Positions 1 through 11,100 of a stretch of 64,000 nucleotides of DNA are shown piece by piece (the first letter of the stretch is position 1; each line of letters opens with the position of its first letter). A program made the translations under genes and the position numbers. Below the pieces are notes generated by a model. The model had not been told where the DNA came from, did no database searches, and saw only the letters and a list, made by a program, of their open reading frames with translations. The DNA is taken from the NCBI GenBank assembly GCA_942493075.1, contig OW818681.1:4650001-4714000 (forward strand). Direction: 5' to 3'. The stretch is from JBBQYD01 sp942493075. GTDB taxonomy: Bacteria > Verrucomicrobiota > Verrucomicrobiia > Limisphaerales > UBA8199.

Positions 1-3000
1 TTTTTCGCGGGAACCCGGGGCATTTACTGAACAGGAACTGGCGGCGTTTGCCGAAAGGGCCCACGGTCCGGCGAGCATCTCCCATACTGCCCCTGAAGTG
101 ATTGAGCCCGGGCGCCGAGTTAGATTGGCCATCGGCAGCCTCGGGCTGCCAGCGCAGGAGAACATAAGCGATCTCGCGCTGACCGAATTGAGCGACGCCA
201 AGGGCTTGGAGATGATCGAGCGGCAGGAACTCGACAAAGTTCTCTCCGAGCTTCAACTAAGCGCGGCCGGCCTCGTACGCGCTGCAGATGCGGTGCGCGC
301 CGGCAAGTTGCTCCGGGCGGATTGGTTTCTTCTTGGAACACCGGCAGTCGTTAACGGCACAAACGTCGCCGTCGTTCGCATGGTAGATGCCCATACCGGG
401 GTCATGCGTGACGCGACCATGATCCCTAGCGCACTCGATGTGCAGGCATCAGTCTCACGGCTTGATTCATTCGTGCGCCAGGCGCGCCAGGATGCTGCCA
501 ATCCACGTCCAAGAACTTATCTTGCGATCGGGGGCTTCGAAGACCTCAGTCTGAACAGCCGCCAAGCTCAAGTTGCCAGGCGAGTTGCGTTCATATCTGA
601 CGGCCGCTTATCAGGGCAGCGGGGTAACGATGCTTGAACGTGAGTTTGTCAACGTGTTACTGCGTGAGATGTACCTGGACCTGGCTGGCCTTACAGAGGG
701 AAGCGCCACAAACGTTCTCAAGCCCATGCAGGCGGCTTACTGGATAGTGGACGGGTTGTACCAATCATACGAAACGACGAACCTTCAAGTGGAGATTGTG
801 CTCGATGTACGAAGGATGTTTGGCCGAAATCAGCAAGTCCAGTTGCGAGAGAAGGCAGGAGAGCCGTTGTTCCAGAGTGTTAAATCGACCATCGACGCCG
901 TCATGGATCGGGACAAAGCGGCCCTATTGTTCTCACGGGCAACTGAAGTAAAGGCTCAATTACATACAGGTCTGGACCTTGCGCGCATTGCAGGGGATCA
1001 CACTCGGGTTCACTACGAAGGATACTCTCCTCCACCCAAGAACGAAATGGCTCGTCGGGTGCGGAACGCTCGGGAGGCTATTCGCTGCTTCGAAACCGTA
1101 TTGTTACTCGATCCCACCAATCGCGAAGCCCGAGTATGCCTGGCCACCTGCCTGAGGAAGAGTTTCAACGATCGTTTCGATGACGCACGCGAATACTACC
1201 GGCAGGTGATTGACGCTCCGGTTGAGGACCAATGGTCCAGGATCGCGCGTGATGCGCTGGTTCGATCATTTGAGTGGCCAAACCCATCCCAGTCCAAAGT
1301 CCAGTGGTTTGTAAATGCGGCACAGAGCACAACGAACTCGACCGCGATTGCGTTCTACAAAGCTCAAATGAAGGAAGCATCCGAGGATGCAGTTCTTGAA
1401 CCCGGCACTCCCCAGGCAGAGCGCCTTGCAGAACAGCGGCTTTTCAAAAAGATCAAGGCTTTCGATGACCTCATCCACACTGGAAGTGGAATGTTCAGCG
1501 CCAGCATGGGAATGGACTATTTTGCTAGCGAATTAGGTGAAGCTCCGGCGGTATTCGCTCGCCGCCTGACCGATTTGTATCCGAAAATTAAAGTCCGTTT
1601 TCCCGATTTGGCGCCGTTCGCCCTCGCAAGCATTATCAGGTTTCAGGTGGATACCAATGCTGCGATTTTTGCAGAGTTCGAACGCACCCTGGAGTGGTGT
1701 GTGAACAATTCGAGCAAAATCCCTCAGAAAGGAACCACCTTTTGGTCACACCTTAACTCGGCAGTTTACTACTGGGCATCTGAACACAAATACCATGGAT
1801 TGGCTCTTAAGGTTTTAGAAGCAACTGGCCGTGCCGCCGCCTTTGATCCCGCTGCCAAAGGTCGTTTCGACGAGGATTATGAGCTTATGGAACTGGCGTT
1901 TTGCTATATGGATTGCCAGCGGTGGAGTAATGCGTTGAGCATCCTGGAGCCGCAAAGGAAGGGTCCCATCGAGATGAGTTCCGGAGGCACGTGGGGACCA
2001 GGGTTCACGACCGTTTGGCCTCATAAACAAGCAGCTCTGTGTCGTGAGAAACTCGGACTGCCTCTGGTTACCGACCCGCGTGAATTCGACCTCGGTGAGC
2101 CCTGTCTGCACCTCCATAAACCCAAACGCTATTCCCCTACGGGCGACGACAACCCAGCCATTGCCGTGGCGGCAGAGGGACTGTGGATTGGAAGCGACGC
2201 CAGACTCATGCATTTAGATTTTGATCTGAAGACGAACCTCGTTTTGACCTTGCCGCTCGAAGACCCGTCGGCTGTTCGCGTCATCCTCGCGGATACGGCC
2301 AGAGTTTGGCTCGGCACCCAAGGCAGCGGACTAATTGAATTTGACAAGACAACAAAAGAAACTCGGAAGATCACAGAGAAGGATGGTCTTCTGATGAACT
2401 ACATCTCGGCTTTGCATGAATCAGGAGACACTCTGTGGATAGGTTATGGGATGGTGCACAGATTGGGCTCCCAAATAGTGATCGAGAGCGGATCCCGGGG
2501 CGGTCTTGGCTCCCTGGACCTCAAAACTCGACAATTCACCTCATTTTCTGCCTCTCTCCACAACACGTCCTCTGACACAAATCCGCCACGCACCACAGTT
2601 ACTGACGTCCGGTCGGATTCAACCGGAGACATTTGGTTTGTGACCGGATCCAGACTGATGCGCTACCAGACTGCTGAACAGACTTGGAGCCCGCTTCGCA
2701 GGAGTGAAGGTATTCGCACCGCGTGTTATGAGCTCGATAGGGAGAATCTTATCGAGGCACTGGGGCTATCGCAGGTCGAGGTAACAATTGAAACGCAACT
2801 GAAGGCTGGCCAGACAGATCCTGGTTCAGCCACGAAACAGCTTCTGACACTGGACGAATCCGTCCGACTGCAAGCCACTCTCAAGACAAACGGCAGCGGA
2901 ACACGCGCTCGGGTTTCAAAGAGGGGCGCGCTTCCCTATAGAGTCGCGTTGGAAACCAGGGCTTTGCGCACAGGAACTGCACGCTCTCTGCTCGATGCAG

Positions 3001-3209
3001 ATGTACTCCCCGGCTACCCGACCACTCTCACTCTTGCAGGGCGTGATCTGTGGGTCGGCGGCCAAGGTTACGTCGCGTTGGTGAACCTGGAAGAGAACAA
3101 GATTAAGAAGCTCGCCTACATCTCCGCGCCAAGCGTTGACCGTATCCACCTCGGCGGTGGCTACCTGTGGGTCCAATGCGACAAGCACCTTTACCGAGCA
3201 CGTCTTTGA
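1..3209 (+). pseudogene. CsgG-like/TPR-like/beta-propeller protein, copy 1 (5' cut by window, frameshifted)
   Basis: The reading frame is open from base 2 and matches the next gene codon for codon, so the true start lies upstream of the window. At about 561-570 it reads AAGCTCAAG where the paralogue has ACGCCAAG; one extra base (T568 is the best candidate) shifts the frame. Frame 2 then stops at 637, while the homologous protein continues in another frame from about 571 to 3209. Domains match copy 2: a CsgG-like domain, a helical TPR-like middle and a C-terminal propeller of the two-component-regulator type (repeats such as LWIGYG). Either the gene is a recent pseudogene or the extra base is a sequencing error; the rest of the 2.6-kb frame is intact, so decay, if real, is recent. 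Function unknown. Confidence 0.75.
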
Positions 3210-3464
3210 GCTACCGCGCCTTCCCTGTGCAAACTTATGAGCAAGAAAGGCTGATTACAGGAGCGAGAAACAGAGAAGAAACGACGGCAAACCCGCAGCC
3301 ACAAAATAATTCTTCAAAGGATTTGTTGTGCAGGATTGTCCTATCTCATAAATGATGAGGCCTCATGGTCATTACCGAAATCGGCACCACAGAGTTGTCG
3401 GGAAGCTGCCTGCAAAGGCTCCAGATGGTGTGTCAGCCACGGATCAGGTAATAAATAGGGCTTA

Positions 3465-6400
3465 ATGATGCGTTCTCGAAAGAAACTTCTCGTCGGTGTC
3501 GGCATCTGTCTCCTGGTGACCCTGGTTACCGGCGGGCTGTTTGCCTGGCATTACCTTTCTCAAGATCAACTCGGGGCAACCACGGAACAGGAACTGGCGG
3601 CCTATGCAAAAAAGACCCGCGCCCCTGCGAGCATCTCCCATACTGCCCCTGAAGTGATCGAACCCGGGCGCCGGGTTAGATTGGCCATTGGCAGCCTGGG
3701 TCTGCCAGCGCAGGAGAACATAAGCGATCTCCTGCTGACCGAATTGAGTGACGCCAAGGACCTGGAGATGATCGAGCGGCAGGCGTTGGATAAGGTTCTC
3801 TCCGAATTGCAGATGAGCACCGCCGGCCTGGTGCGTGCAACTGACGCCGTCAAGGTCGGCAGATTGCTACGAGCTGATTGGTTTCTGCTCGGAACACCGG
3901 CAGCGGTCAACGGCACGAACGTCGCAGTCCTACGCATTGTAGATGCTCATACCGGTGTCATGCGTGATGCGACCATGATCCCAAGCGCACTCGATGTGCA
4001 AACATCAGCCTCAAGGCTCGAGACATTCGTGCGCGAGGCGCGCCAGGATGCTGCCAATCCACGTCCAAAAATTTATCTTGCGATCGGGGGCTTTGAAGAC
4101 CTCAGTCTGAACAACCGCCACGCCAAGTTGCCAGGCGAGTTGCGTTCGTATCTGACGGCCGCTTATCAGGGCAGCGGGGTAACGATGCTTGAGCGTGAGT
4201 TTGTCAACGTGTTACTACGTGAGATGTACCTGGACCTGGCCGGCCTTACAGATGGAAGCGCCACAAACGTTCTCAAGCCCATGCAGGCGGCTTACTGGAT
4301 GGTGGACGGCTTTTACCAATCGTACGAAACGACGAACCTCCAAGTGGAGCTTGTGCTTGATGTGCGAAGGATGTTTGGCTGGCATCGACAAGTCCAGTTG
4401 CGAGAGAACGCAGGAGAGCCATTTTTTCAGAGCGTTAAATCGAGCATTGACCACGTGATGGATCGAGATGAGGCAGCACCCTTGTTCTCGCGGGCCACTG
4501 AAGTGAAGGCTCAAATGAAAAAGGGTCTCGAGCTTTCGCGCATTGCAGGGGATCACGCATGGGTTCACTATGAAGGATACTCTTCTCTACCCGAAAACGA
4601 GATGGCTCGGCACAGGCGCAACGCGAGGGAGGCCATCCGCTGCTTTGAAACCGTGCTGTTACTCGATCCCACCAATCGCGAAGCCCGCGTATGCCTGGCC
4701 ACCTGCATGAGGAAGACGTTCAACGACCGTTTCGATGATGCACGCAAATACTACCGGCAGGTGATTGACGATCCCGATGAAGACCAATGGTCCAACATCG
4801 CGCGTCGTGCGCTGCTACGATCATTTGAGTGGCCAAACCCATCCCAATCAAAACTCCAATGGTTTGAAAACGCGGCGCAAGGCACAACAAATCCCGCCGC
4901 GACTGCGTTCTACAGGACCCATGCCAAACGAGCGTCTGAGGAAGAGACCATCCAGCGCGGTGGCACCCAGGAAGCGGAGCGTCTCGCCGAAGAGCGGCTT
5001 TTCGAGAAACTCAGAGGTGGGATCTATAGCAGCAGCCTGGGCATGGACGACTTTGCCAGTGTCATCGGAGAAGACAAAGAACTGGTCGCTCGACGCTTGG
5101 CCGAACTTTACCCGAAAATGAAGGCCGCCTTTCCCGACCTGGCCCCATACATTCTCTCGAGCATCATCACCTTTCAAGTCGATACCAATGCGCCGGTATT
5201 TGCAGAGTTCGAACGCACTTTAGACTGGTGCGTGCAAAACTCGAGCAAGATCCCTCATACCATCATACCCTTCTGGTCACACCTTCACTCAACCGTTTAC
5301 TATTGGGCATCCGCGCATAAACACCACGATCTGGCACTTAAGGTTTTAGAAACGACTTACCGGGCCACCACCTTCGATCCCCGTGCTAAAATCATGTTCG
5401 ACGACAGCTCCGATCTGATGGAATTGGCTTTTAACTACGTGGACTGCAAGCGTTGGAGTAATGCCTTGACGCTCTTTGAGGCCCACACCAATCGCCCAAT
5501 AGAAATGCATGGCAACGGCAGTTGGGGGCCTGCCTTTTCGGTGGTTTTGCCAAATAAAGAAGCGGCCCGGTGTCGTGAGAAACTTGGTTTGCCGAATGTG
5601 AAGGACCCGCGCGAGTTTGAACTCGGGAAGCCATGCCTGTGTCTTCATGATCCCAAGCACTACCAGCCCCGGCACGGCGAGAACCCAGTCATTGCGGCAG
5701 AATCCGATGAGCTGTGGATTGCTATCGGTGGCAAATTGATGCGAATCGACTCTGCTCTGCAAACGAATGTTCTCGTTCGATTGCCCATGGACAGCGTATC
5801 GCCTTTCACTGCTATCCATGTTGATGACTCAAAGATTTGGCTGGGGACCGCGGAGAGCGGGATTCTTGAGTTCGACAAAGCTCGCCAAAGCGCGCAGCAG
5901 ATTACTGAAGAAGACGGGCTCCTGCTCAACTCGATCTCTGGTTTATGTCGAATCGGTGACACCCTGTGGATCGGGTATGGGAATGGAACCCGAGGCGGCC
6001 TTGGCAAAATGGATTTAAAAACACGCAAGTGCTCTGCATTCCCCGTGTCACTGCGTAATGATTCGATCTCCGAAGCTCCCCCGCAAAGTCCCGTTACTGA
6101 AATCCGTCCCGGAAAGAACAACGACCTGTGGTTCGTGGCCGGTTCTACTTTGAGGCACTACCGGATCGCTCAGGATGTGTGGGAATCGGCACCACAAAGA
6201 GCTGGTGTGGGATTTGTGTGTTATGAAATGGAAGGAGAAAACTTAATCCAGGCCCACATAGTTTCACTGTCAAAGGTGACGATCGAAACAACAGTCCGGT
6301 CAGGTCTGACAAATACTACCTCTAAGAGTTCCCTTCTCGTTTCCCATGAGGAGGAGAACCAGCTAAGAGCCACTCTGAAGACGAATGCCAACGGGCGGCG

Positions 6401-6701
6401 AATCTGTGGTATGGGGGGAGATATTCCTTCCCGAGGCGCGCTGGCGCTGCAATCAATGCGCGACAGCACTCCGGCTCCCTTGCTCCTGGAAAATGCGCTT
6501 CCCAGCCTCCCCACAACGCTCACGCGTGCCGGGCGTGATCTCTGGGTCGGCGGCCAAGGTTATGTAGCGTTAGTGGACCTGGACGAGCACAAGATTAAGA
6601 AGCTCGCCTATCTATCCACACGCAGTGTGGATAGAGTCCAAGTCGCCGGTGGCTACGTGTGGGTGCAATGCGACAAGCACCTTTACCGCGCACGACTGTA
6701 G
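3465..6701 (+). CDS. Membrane-anchored CsgG-like/TPR-like/beta-propeller protein, copy 2
   Basis: This is the intact 1078-aa paralogue of the gene before it. Residues 1-30 are a basic start followed by one hydrophobic segment (signal anchor; no lipobox Cys). Residues ~65-185 resemble CsgG/FlgO-type domains: a conserved beta strand (RVRLAIGSLG), a 'MIERQ.LDKVLSE' stretch, and 'LLRADWFLLGTP'. A helical TPR-like region (~300-480) includes 'EAIRCFETVLLLDPTNREARVCLA'-like spacing. The C-terminal ~350 residues contain propeller blades with LWIAIGG, IWLGTAESG and LWIGYG motifs. CsgG domains usually belong to outer-membrane secretion or envelope proteins, and propellers of this kind to sensors, so an envelope sensing or assembly role is possible but unproven. 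The two ATGs at 3465 and 3468 are equivalent starts. Copy 1 ends 255 nt upstream. Confidence 0.85.
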   Translation: MMRSRKKLLVGVGICLLVTLVTGGLFAWHYLSQDQLGATTEQELAAYAKKTRAPASISHTAPEVIEPGRRVRLAIGSLGLPAQENISDLLLTELSDAKDLEMIERQALDKVLSELQMSTAGLVRATDAVKVGRLLRADWFLLGTPAAVNGTNVAVLRIVDAHTGVMRDATMIPSALDVQTSASRLETFVREARQDAANPRPKIYLAIGGFEDLSLNNRHAKLPGELRSYLTAAYQGSGVTMLEREFVNVLLREMYLDLAGLTDGSATNVLKPMQAAYWMVDGFYQSYETTNLQVELVLDVRRMFGWHRQVQLRENAGEPFFQSVKSSIDHVMDRDEAAPLFSRATEVKAQMKKGLELSRIAGDHAWVHYEGYSSLPENEMARHRRNAREAIRCFETVLLLDPTNREARVCLATCMRKTFNDRFDDARKYYRQVIDDPDEDQWSNIARRALLRSFEWPNPSQSKLQWFENAAQGTTNPAATAFYRTHAKRASEEETIQRGGTQEAERLAEERLFEKLRGGIYSSSLGMDDFASVIGEDKELVARRLAELYPKMKAAFPDLAPYILSSIITFQVDTNAPVFAEFERTLDWCVQNSSKIPHTIIPFWSHLHSTVYYWASAHKHHDLALKVLETTYRATTFDPRAKIMFDDSSDLMELAFNYVDCKRWSNALTLFEAHTNRPIEMHGNGSWGPAFSVVLPNKEAARCREKLGLPNVKDPREFELGKPCLCLHDPKHYQPRHGENPVIAAESDELWIAIGGKLMRIDSALQTNVLVRLPMDSVSPFTAIHVDDSKIWLGTAESGILEFDKARQSAQQITEEDGLLLNSISGLCRIGDTLWIGYGNGTRGGLGKMDLKTRKCSAFPVSLRNDSISEAPPQSPVTEIRPGKNNDLWFVAGSTLRHYRIAQDVWESAPQRAGVGFVCYEMEGENLIQAHIVSLSKVTIETTVRSGLTNTTSKSSLLVSHEEENQLRATLKTNANGRRICGMGGDIPSRGALALQSMRDSTPAPLLLENALPSLPTTLTRAGRDLWVGGQGYVALVDLDEHKIKKLAYLSTRSVDRVQVAGGYVWVQCDKHLYRARL

Positions 6702-6727
6702 GCCGATTGGACCCGCCCCGGGCGAGC

Positions 6728-6809
6728 AACCATGGGTTGCCAAATAGTAGCCGGAGGGTCGCAGCGCAGCGGAGACCTCCGGTCAGATCCGGATACAAAC
6801 AGCACCCCG
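6728..6809. repeat. Dispersed intergenic repeat, copy A
   Basis: About 80 bases match 58436-58518 at roughly four of five positions. Shared blocks include GGGTTGCCAAA, AGTAGC, GACCTCCGGTCAGATC and AACAGCACCCCG. The copy contains an internal inverted repeat, CCGGAGG (6751-6757) with CCTCCGG (6776-6782), so it can fold in RNA or single-stranded DNA. No coding frame is shared between the copies. The character is that of a REP/MITE-like element; the mobilising enzyme is unknown. Confidence 0.7.
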
Positions 6810-7043
6810 TCCCCGGGGGGGTGCCAGACCTGTTCGCAGGGGGCAAACTGATCCAACCACCCACTCAAAACACAAAGCTGATAACATTTCGACGTTAAAC
6901 CGCTAATCCGCTAATGGCACTGGAAAGTAGGACATGTCGCCGTTTTTATTAACGTTTGATTATGTCCCCATCAGCGGTTTCACGCGGAGCCACGGAGGCA
7001 CCTTGCGGTGCGGCCACTGCGGAGGAAAAGAGGGAAATGACCT

Positions 7044-7159
7044 CACGCAGAGACGCCAAGACGCCAAGATTTTTAAGAAAAACCAGAGCCGTTATCTCCT
7101 GCGAGGGAGAGGGGTCTTCTTTTCTGCATTTTCTTGGCGTCTTGCGCGTCTTGGCGTGA
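7044..7159. repeat. Imperfect inverted repeat of 'acgccaag' units
   Basis: The left arm (7044-7069) reads CACGCAGAGACGCCAAGACG..., and the right arm (7132-7159) is an imperfect reverse complement (TCTTGGCGTCTTGCGCGTC...). About 62 nt lie between them. Short tandem 'agacgccaag' periods make up both arms. Similar 'acgcagagacgc' and 'cacgaagg' tracts are familiar as dispersed non-coding repeats in planctomycete and verrucomicrobial genomes (general knowledge; no search run). Confidence 0.6.
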
Positions 7160-7340
7160 TCACATTCCTGCTGTTCGGATGTCGTAGATCGTCTCACACG
7201 AAGGCACGAACTCCACGAAGATTTCGAAGGAGACCGGGGGCGGCTATTTACAGCAAACAAGACCACTCTATCTTCTCCGGTTCCCCTCCTGTTCAAATCT
7301 GCTTCTGCAGCCCCCCTGCCCCTACAAGCCGCCTTCCGCT

Positions 7341-8063
7341 CTAGGTGCCGGTTGCATCGGGCAACTTGGGTTGCGTGTGGTTCTCCAGGTCGGCGACAAT
7401 TTCCTGCAACGGCACGGAAAAGCGGATTTGCCGACCCAACCCCACTGCTATTGTATAGGGATGAACATGAAGTCCTGCTGCAGCACTCGCGGCTGGCTTC
7501 TTTCCTCGACGCGAGCGTTTAGGCACAGGCCGACTGGGCAGCGCTTGCCCCACATCCCGCTGCTCATTCATCATGCCGTCATACAAGCCCATGACAAACA
7601 CCCGTTGATCGGCGGGACTGACACCTTCTACCGAGCCAAACCTCCCCACGAGCGCGCGAAAACTTTGGCTGATGTGCTCCGCGATTCGCGTCAGGCGATT
7701 CGCAGTGCTCGGTGCGGCCTCAGCCAGCAAATCGGATCCCCGGTGCAAGCAGTGAATCCCAGTGGCGCTTTCGATCGACCATTTCACAGCGTTGGCGATG
7801 TCCACCTCACTATCCGGCAACGAATAGAACCACTTCGCCTTGCTGGAACGCTTGAAGGTCCCCAGGAAGAGGTCCGGAGTTTCTTCCCGGCACGGCTCGC
7901 TAAAATTGAGTCTCGCTTTGAGCCGCTCGAGTTTGTGCTGCGCTGCCAGGCGCTCGCCGTCCACGCCGCGCTCAGCCAATGCTTCCAATTTCTTGAGCAT
8001 GGCCCACGCTTTAGCGTTTGCTGCCTTCTGGTCACTCTTCACGGCAGCATTCTCCAAATCCAA
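7341..8063 (-). CDS. DUF2786-like hypothetical protein
   Basis: This 240-aa soluble protein has no signal peptide or membrane segment. Its N-terminal 55 residues (AMLKKLEALAERGVDGE, then AAQHKLERLK) resemble the helical DUF2786 domain, which is of unknown function and often occurs on mobile elements or in phage-like contexts. The middle (CLHRGSDLLAEA..., IAEHISQSFRALV) is helical and may be the partner domain that follows DUF2786. A Lys/Arg-rich linker at ~180-195 (PKRSRRGKK) precedes the C-terminal part. It is an orphan with no operon partner, lying between a repeat-rich interval and a sensor kinase, which suggests acquired DNA. An antisense frame of similar length (7371-8096) exists, but its composition is unlike a normal protein. 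Function unknown. Confidence 0.6.
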   Translation of the reverse strand: MDLENAAVKSDQKAANAKAWAMLKKLEALAERGVDGERLAAQHKLERLKARLNFSEPCREETPDLFLGTFKRSSKAKWFYSLPDSEVDIANAVKWSIESATGIHCLHRGSDLLAEAAPSTANRLTRIAEHISQSFRALVGRFGSVEGVSPADQRVFVMGLYDGMMNEQRDVGQALPSRPVPKRSRRGKKPAASAAAGLHVHPYTIAVGLGRQIRFSVPLQEIVADLENHTQPKLPDATGT

Positions 8064-8165
8064 GGTCCATCACGCAAGCCGTCTTGCTCTCCATGAGTGT
8101 TTCCCTGAAATGCATCACATGCTCATTGAGGTTCTAAGTAAGGTTGGATATTGGTTAGAGCACTC

Positions 8166-11100
8166 ATGCCAGATGCGCGCCATGCGTCAACGAAGCAACT
8201 GACCCGCTTGAGGGCCAGGCTCCTCGGCTTTGTTCAGCCCCGCCGAATGCTTATGGGAGTTGTCGTAGTGTGGTTGGGGGTCCTTTACGCATTCCCTTCG
8301 AACATCGCGGCCAGCACATCGTATCCCGCTGTCACAAACATCATAGGAGTCTCAGAACTCCGTCAAATGGTGTCTCAACACGCGCGGACCATAGAATCCT
8401 TTGTCGTGGAGGGGATGGTCTGCGCCGTAAACCGGGACGCGAGCCTGCTGGCCATCCAAGACGACTCGACAGGTGTCATTATTGAAGCACCTGGCCTGAA
8501 CGAAAGCCTCCGGCCAGGAGACCGTATCCGGGTGACTGCCAGAGACTGTGCCGTTACCAGGGCCCAGTTCGGGATTCGACTCGGAACAGCGCCGGTGGTG
8601 AATAACGACGGCCATCACGGCGCGCTGTTCAAATCCGGACACGTCTTCCTGGAAGCTGGCATGCAACCCATCCGGGTCACATGGTTCAATGGAGTCAACC
8701 TTTCGGCCCTGAAAGTCGAATACGAGGGTCCTGGGGTCGCACGCCGATCCATCCCGAGTGAGGCGCTTTGGCGGAAGCACGAAGCGGCGGAGGTGTTGCG
8801 TCCCTTTGCTCCAGGTCTTGATTTTGCCACTTATACCGGGAATTGGTCAGCCACCCTGCCTGATTTTCCCAACCTCGAACCAGTGTCTCGTGGCATCGCC
8901 ACAAACTTTGATCTGCACTACAGCGTGCGACCGGAGAATTCGGGGCTAATCTTCAGCGGTTATCTCCAAGTTGCAGCGCCCGGCATTTATACCTTCCATG
9001 TTGAATCGGATGACGGAGCTTACCTCCACGCAGGCGATCCCTCTGCCTTGTGCAAAATCGTCGTTCTCGATCACGCGCAGTCGCCAGTTCCCCGGGCAGT
9101 TGATACGGCGCTTTCTGGCTGCCTCATCGGCTCATGGACCGAATTGGAAGGAGAGTTGCTGTTTGCTGGTCAGCAGGGTCGCAATGTGGAGTTGGAACTG
9201 ATTGGCAAGGGAGGGGAGCGGGTCCAGGCAACCATCCTCGAGAGTTCCTCGGTGTCATTCGCCCAAATGCTCCACCGAAGATGCCGAGTCGTGGGGATAT
9301 TGGAAGCGCTGCCTAAGGCAGAGCACAACCTGAAGGCGCGCCTGATCGTGCCCGGCCCAAGCCAGGTCACCATGCCTGATGTGACGTCAGAGCCCACAAC
9401 AAACCAGGTGGATGAGAATAGCCTGACCTCGGCTCAAGCAATCCGGCATCTCACAAGGAATGAAGCCGCACGCGGGTTGCCCGCGGTAATCAAAGGGGTC
9501 GTGATCTGGAGCTCGTATGAGGCCTGTGTTCTGAAGGACGCCACGGGTGGGGTTTACATTGAGCACACCGCCGGGGATTGGGTTCAACAACCGGTCGTCG
9601 GACAACTCTGGGAGATAGCAGGCACAACAGATCCCGGAGGGTTTTCGCCCGTCATCAAAGCGCAACGAGCGGCCTTCCTGGGAACCGGTGCCATGCCAGA
9701 GCCGATTCATCCGACTGGGGAACAGTTGCTCAACGGCAGCCTGGATGCCGAATATGTCGAACTGCGGGGCGTATTGACGGAGGTTTCCGACCAGAGGCTG
9801 ACGCTTCTGACCGCGGAAGGAAAAGTCAGCATTTTGCATAAACACGATTGGCCTTTGCCGCATCTTCCGGCCCCGTCCACGGGCGGTTTAACGGGAAGCA
9901 TCGTCCGCCTTCGTGGCTGCTTGATGGCGCGCGTCTTCTCGTCGCGTTCGGAGGTGGGGATCACGCTGTATCTGAGTCCGGCAGCCGTTGAATTCGAAGA
10001 GTTCGCCCCATTGGATCCCTTTGCGCTGCCGACAAAAGGGGTGGCCGATCTGCTGCGTTTTGATGCCAGCGCGGGTGCGCTGCAACGGACCAAGGTCAGA
10101 GGCTGCATTATATTCGCCCAGGGAGATAGTTACTGTCTGCAAGACGGCCCCTCAGGCTGCCGTGTGATGACCAAGGGCGGCGGCTTGCAGCCCGGCGATT
10201 CAGTGGAAGTTGTGGGCTTTCCGCGGTTGGGAGGACCATCTCCGATCTTGCAGGAAGCTCTGGTTAAGGCCTTGGGACCGCTCCCGCTTCCGGCACCTCG
10301 TCCACTCTCGACTAGTGAACTTCTGGACTTTGGTCATGATGCCACGATGGTCCAGGTTGAGGCCATTCTCCTGGAGGAGCGCGTTGAGCGTGATCAGAAG
10401 GTGCTTCAACTGCAGGCGGGCGCACATCACTTCACGGCACGGATGAAGACCGAATCAGCCTCCATGGCCAGAATGGAACCGGGAAGCCGGTTGCGGCTTG
10501 CTGGTGTCTATTTTAGCCGGAGCGGTGAGGAGTCTGACGGCAGCCTGGATGCCTTTCAACTCTGGCTTCGAGGGCCGCTGAGCATCGAGGTGCTTGAGCA
10601 ACCGCCCTGGTTGACCCTGGCACGGGCACTGACCATCATGGTGGGGCTGGGGGGCGTGCTTTGCCTGGCCCTGGTCTGGATCACCGTGCTGCGGAGAAAG
10701 GTTGAGGAGCGAACTGCCCAGCTCAGCGAGCAAATCGAGCAGCGCCAGCTTGTGGAACAACGCCGCGTCATGGAACAAGAACGCACGCGCGTCGCGCAGG
10801 ACCTTCACGACGAACTGGGCGCCGGCTTGACCGAAGTGGGTCTTTTGGGTGATCTGGTTAAAAACCCAGCGCTTCCCGCAGTCGAAAAGCAACATTACTT
10901 GCGCCAGCTAACGGATATCGCCCGGTCCCTGGTCGCCGCGTTGGACGAGATCGTGTGGGCGGTTAATCCGCATTACGATTCTGTTGCTTCGCTGGCAAGC
11001 TATTGCACTCTATTTGCTCAACGATTCCTGGCGGTGGCGGCGGTGGCCTGCCGGCCCCAGATTCCCGGCAGCTTCCCGGATTATATGCTGGAATCAAAGG

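Larger units (their letters stand above)
6702..7340. other. 639-nt non-coding, repeat-rich interval
   Basis: I see no credible gene here: the short open frames are low quality and overlap the repeats. The interval carries a copy of a dispersed repeat also found near 58.4 kb (6728-6809), an imperfect inverted repeat of 'acgccaag' units (7044-7159), and related CACGGAGG- and CACGAAG-type units around 6978-7000 and 7195-7220. It separates the duplicated propeller genes from the orphan DUF2786-like gene and looks like a hot spot for repeat insertion. Confidence 0.7.

Noticed and set aside
7371..8096. 241-aa frame antisense to the DUF2786-like gene
   Set aside because: Nearly the same extent on the opposite strand, but its composition (many Arg, His, Cys, Leu runs) is typical of a shadow frame, while the minus-strand protein has a recognisable helical domain.
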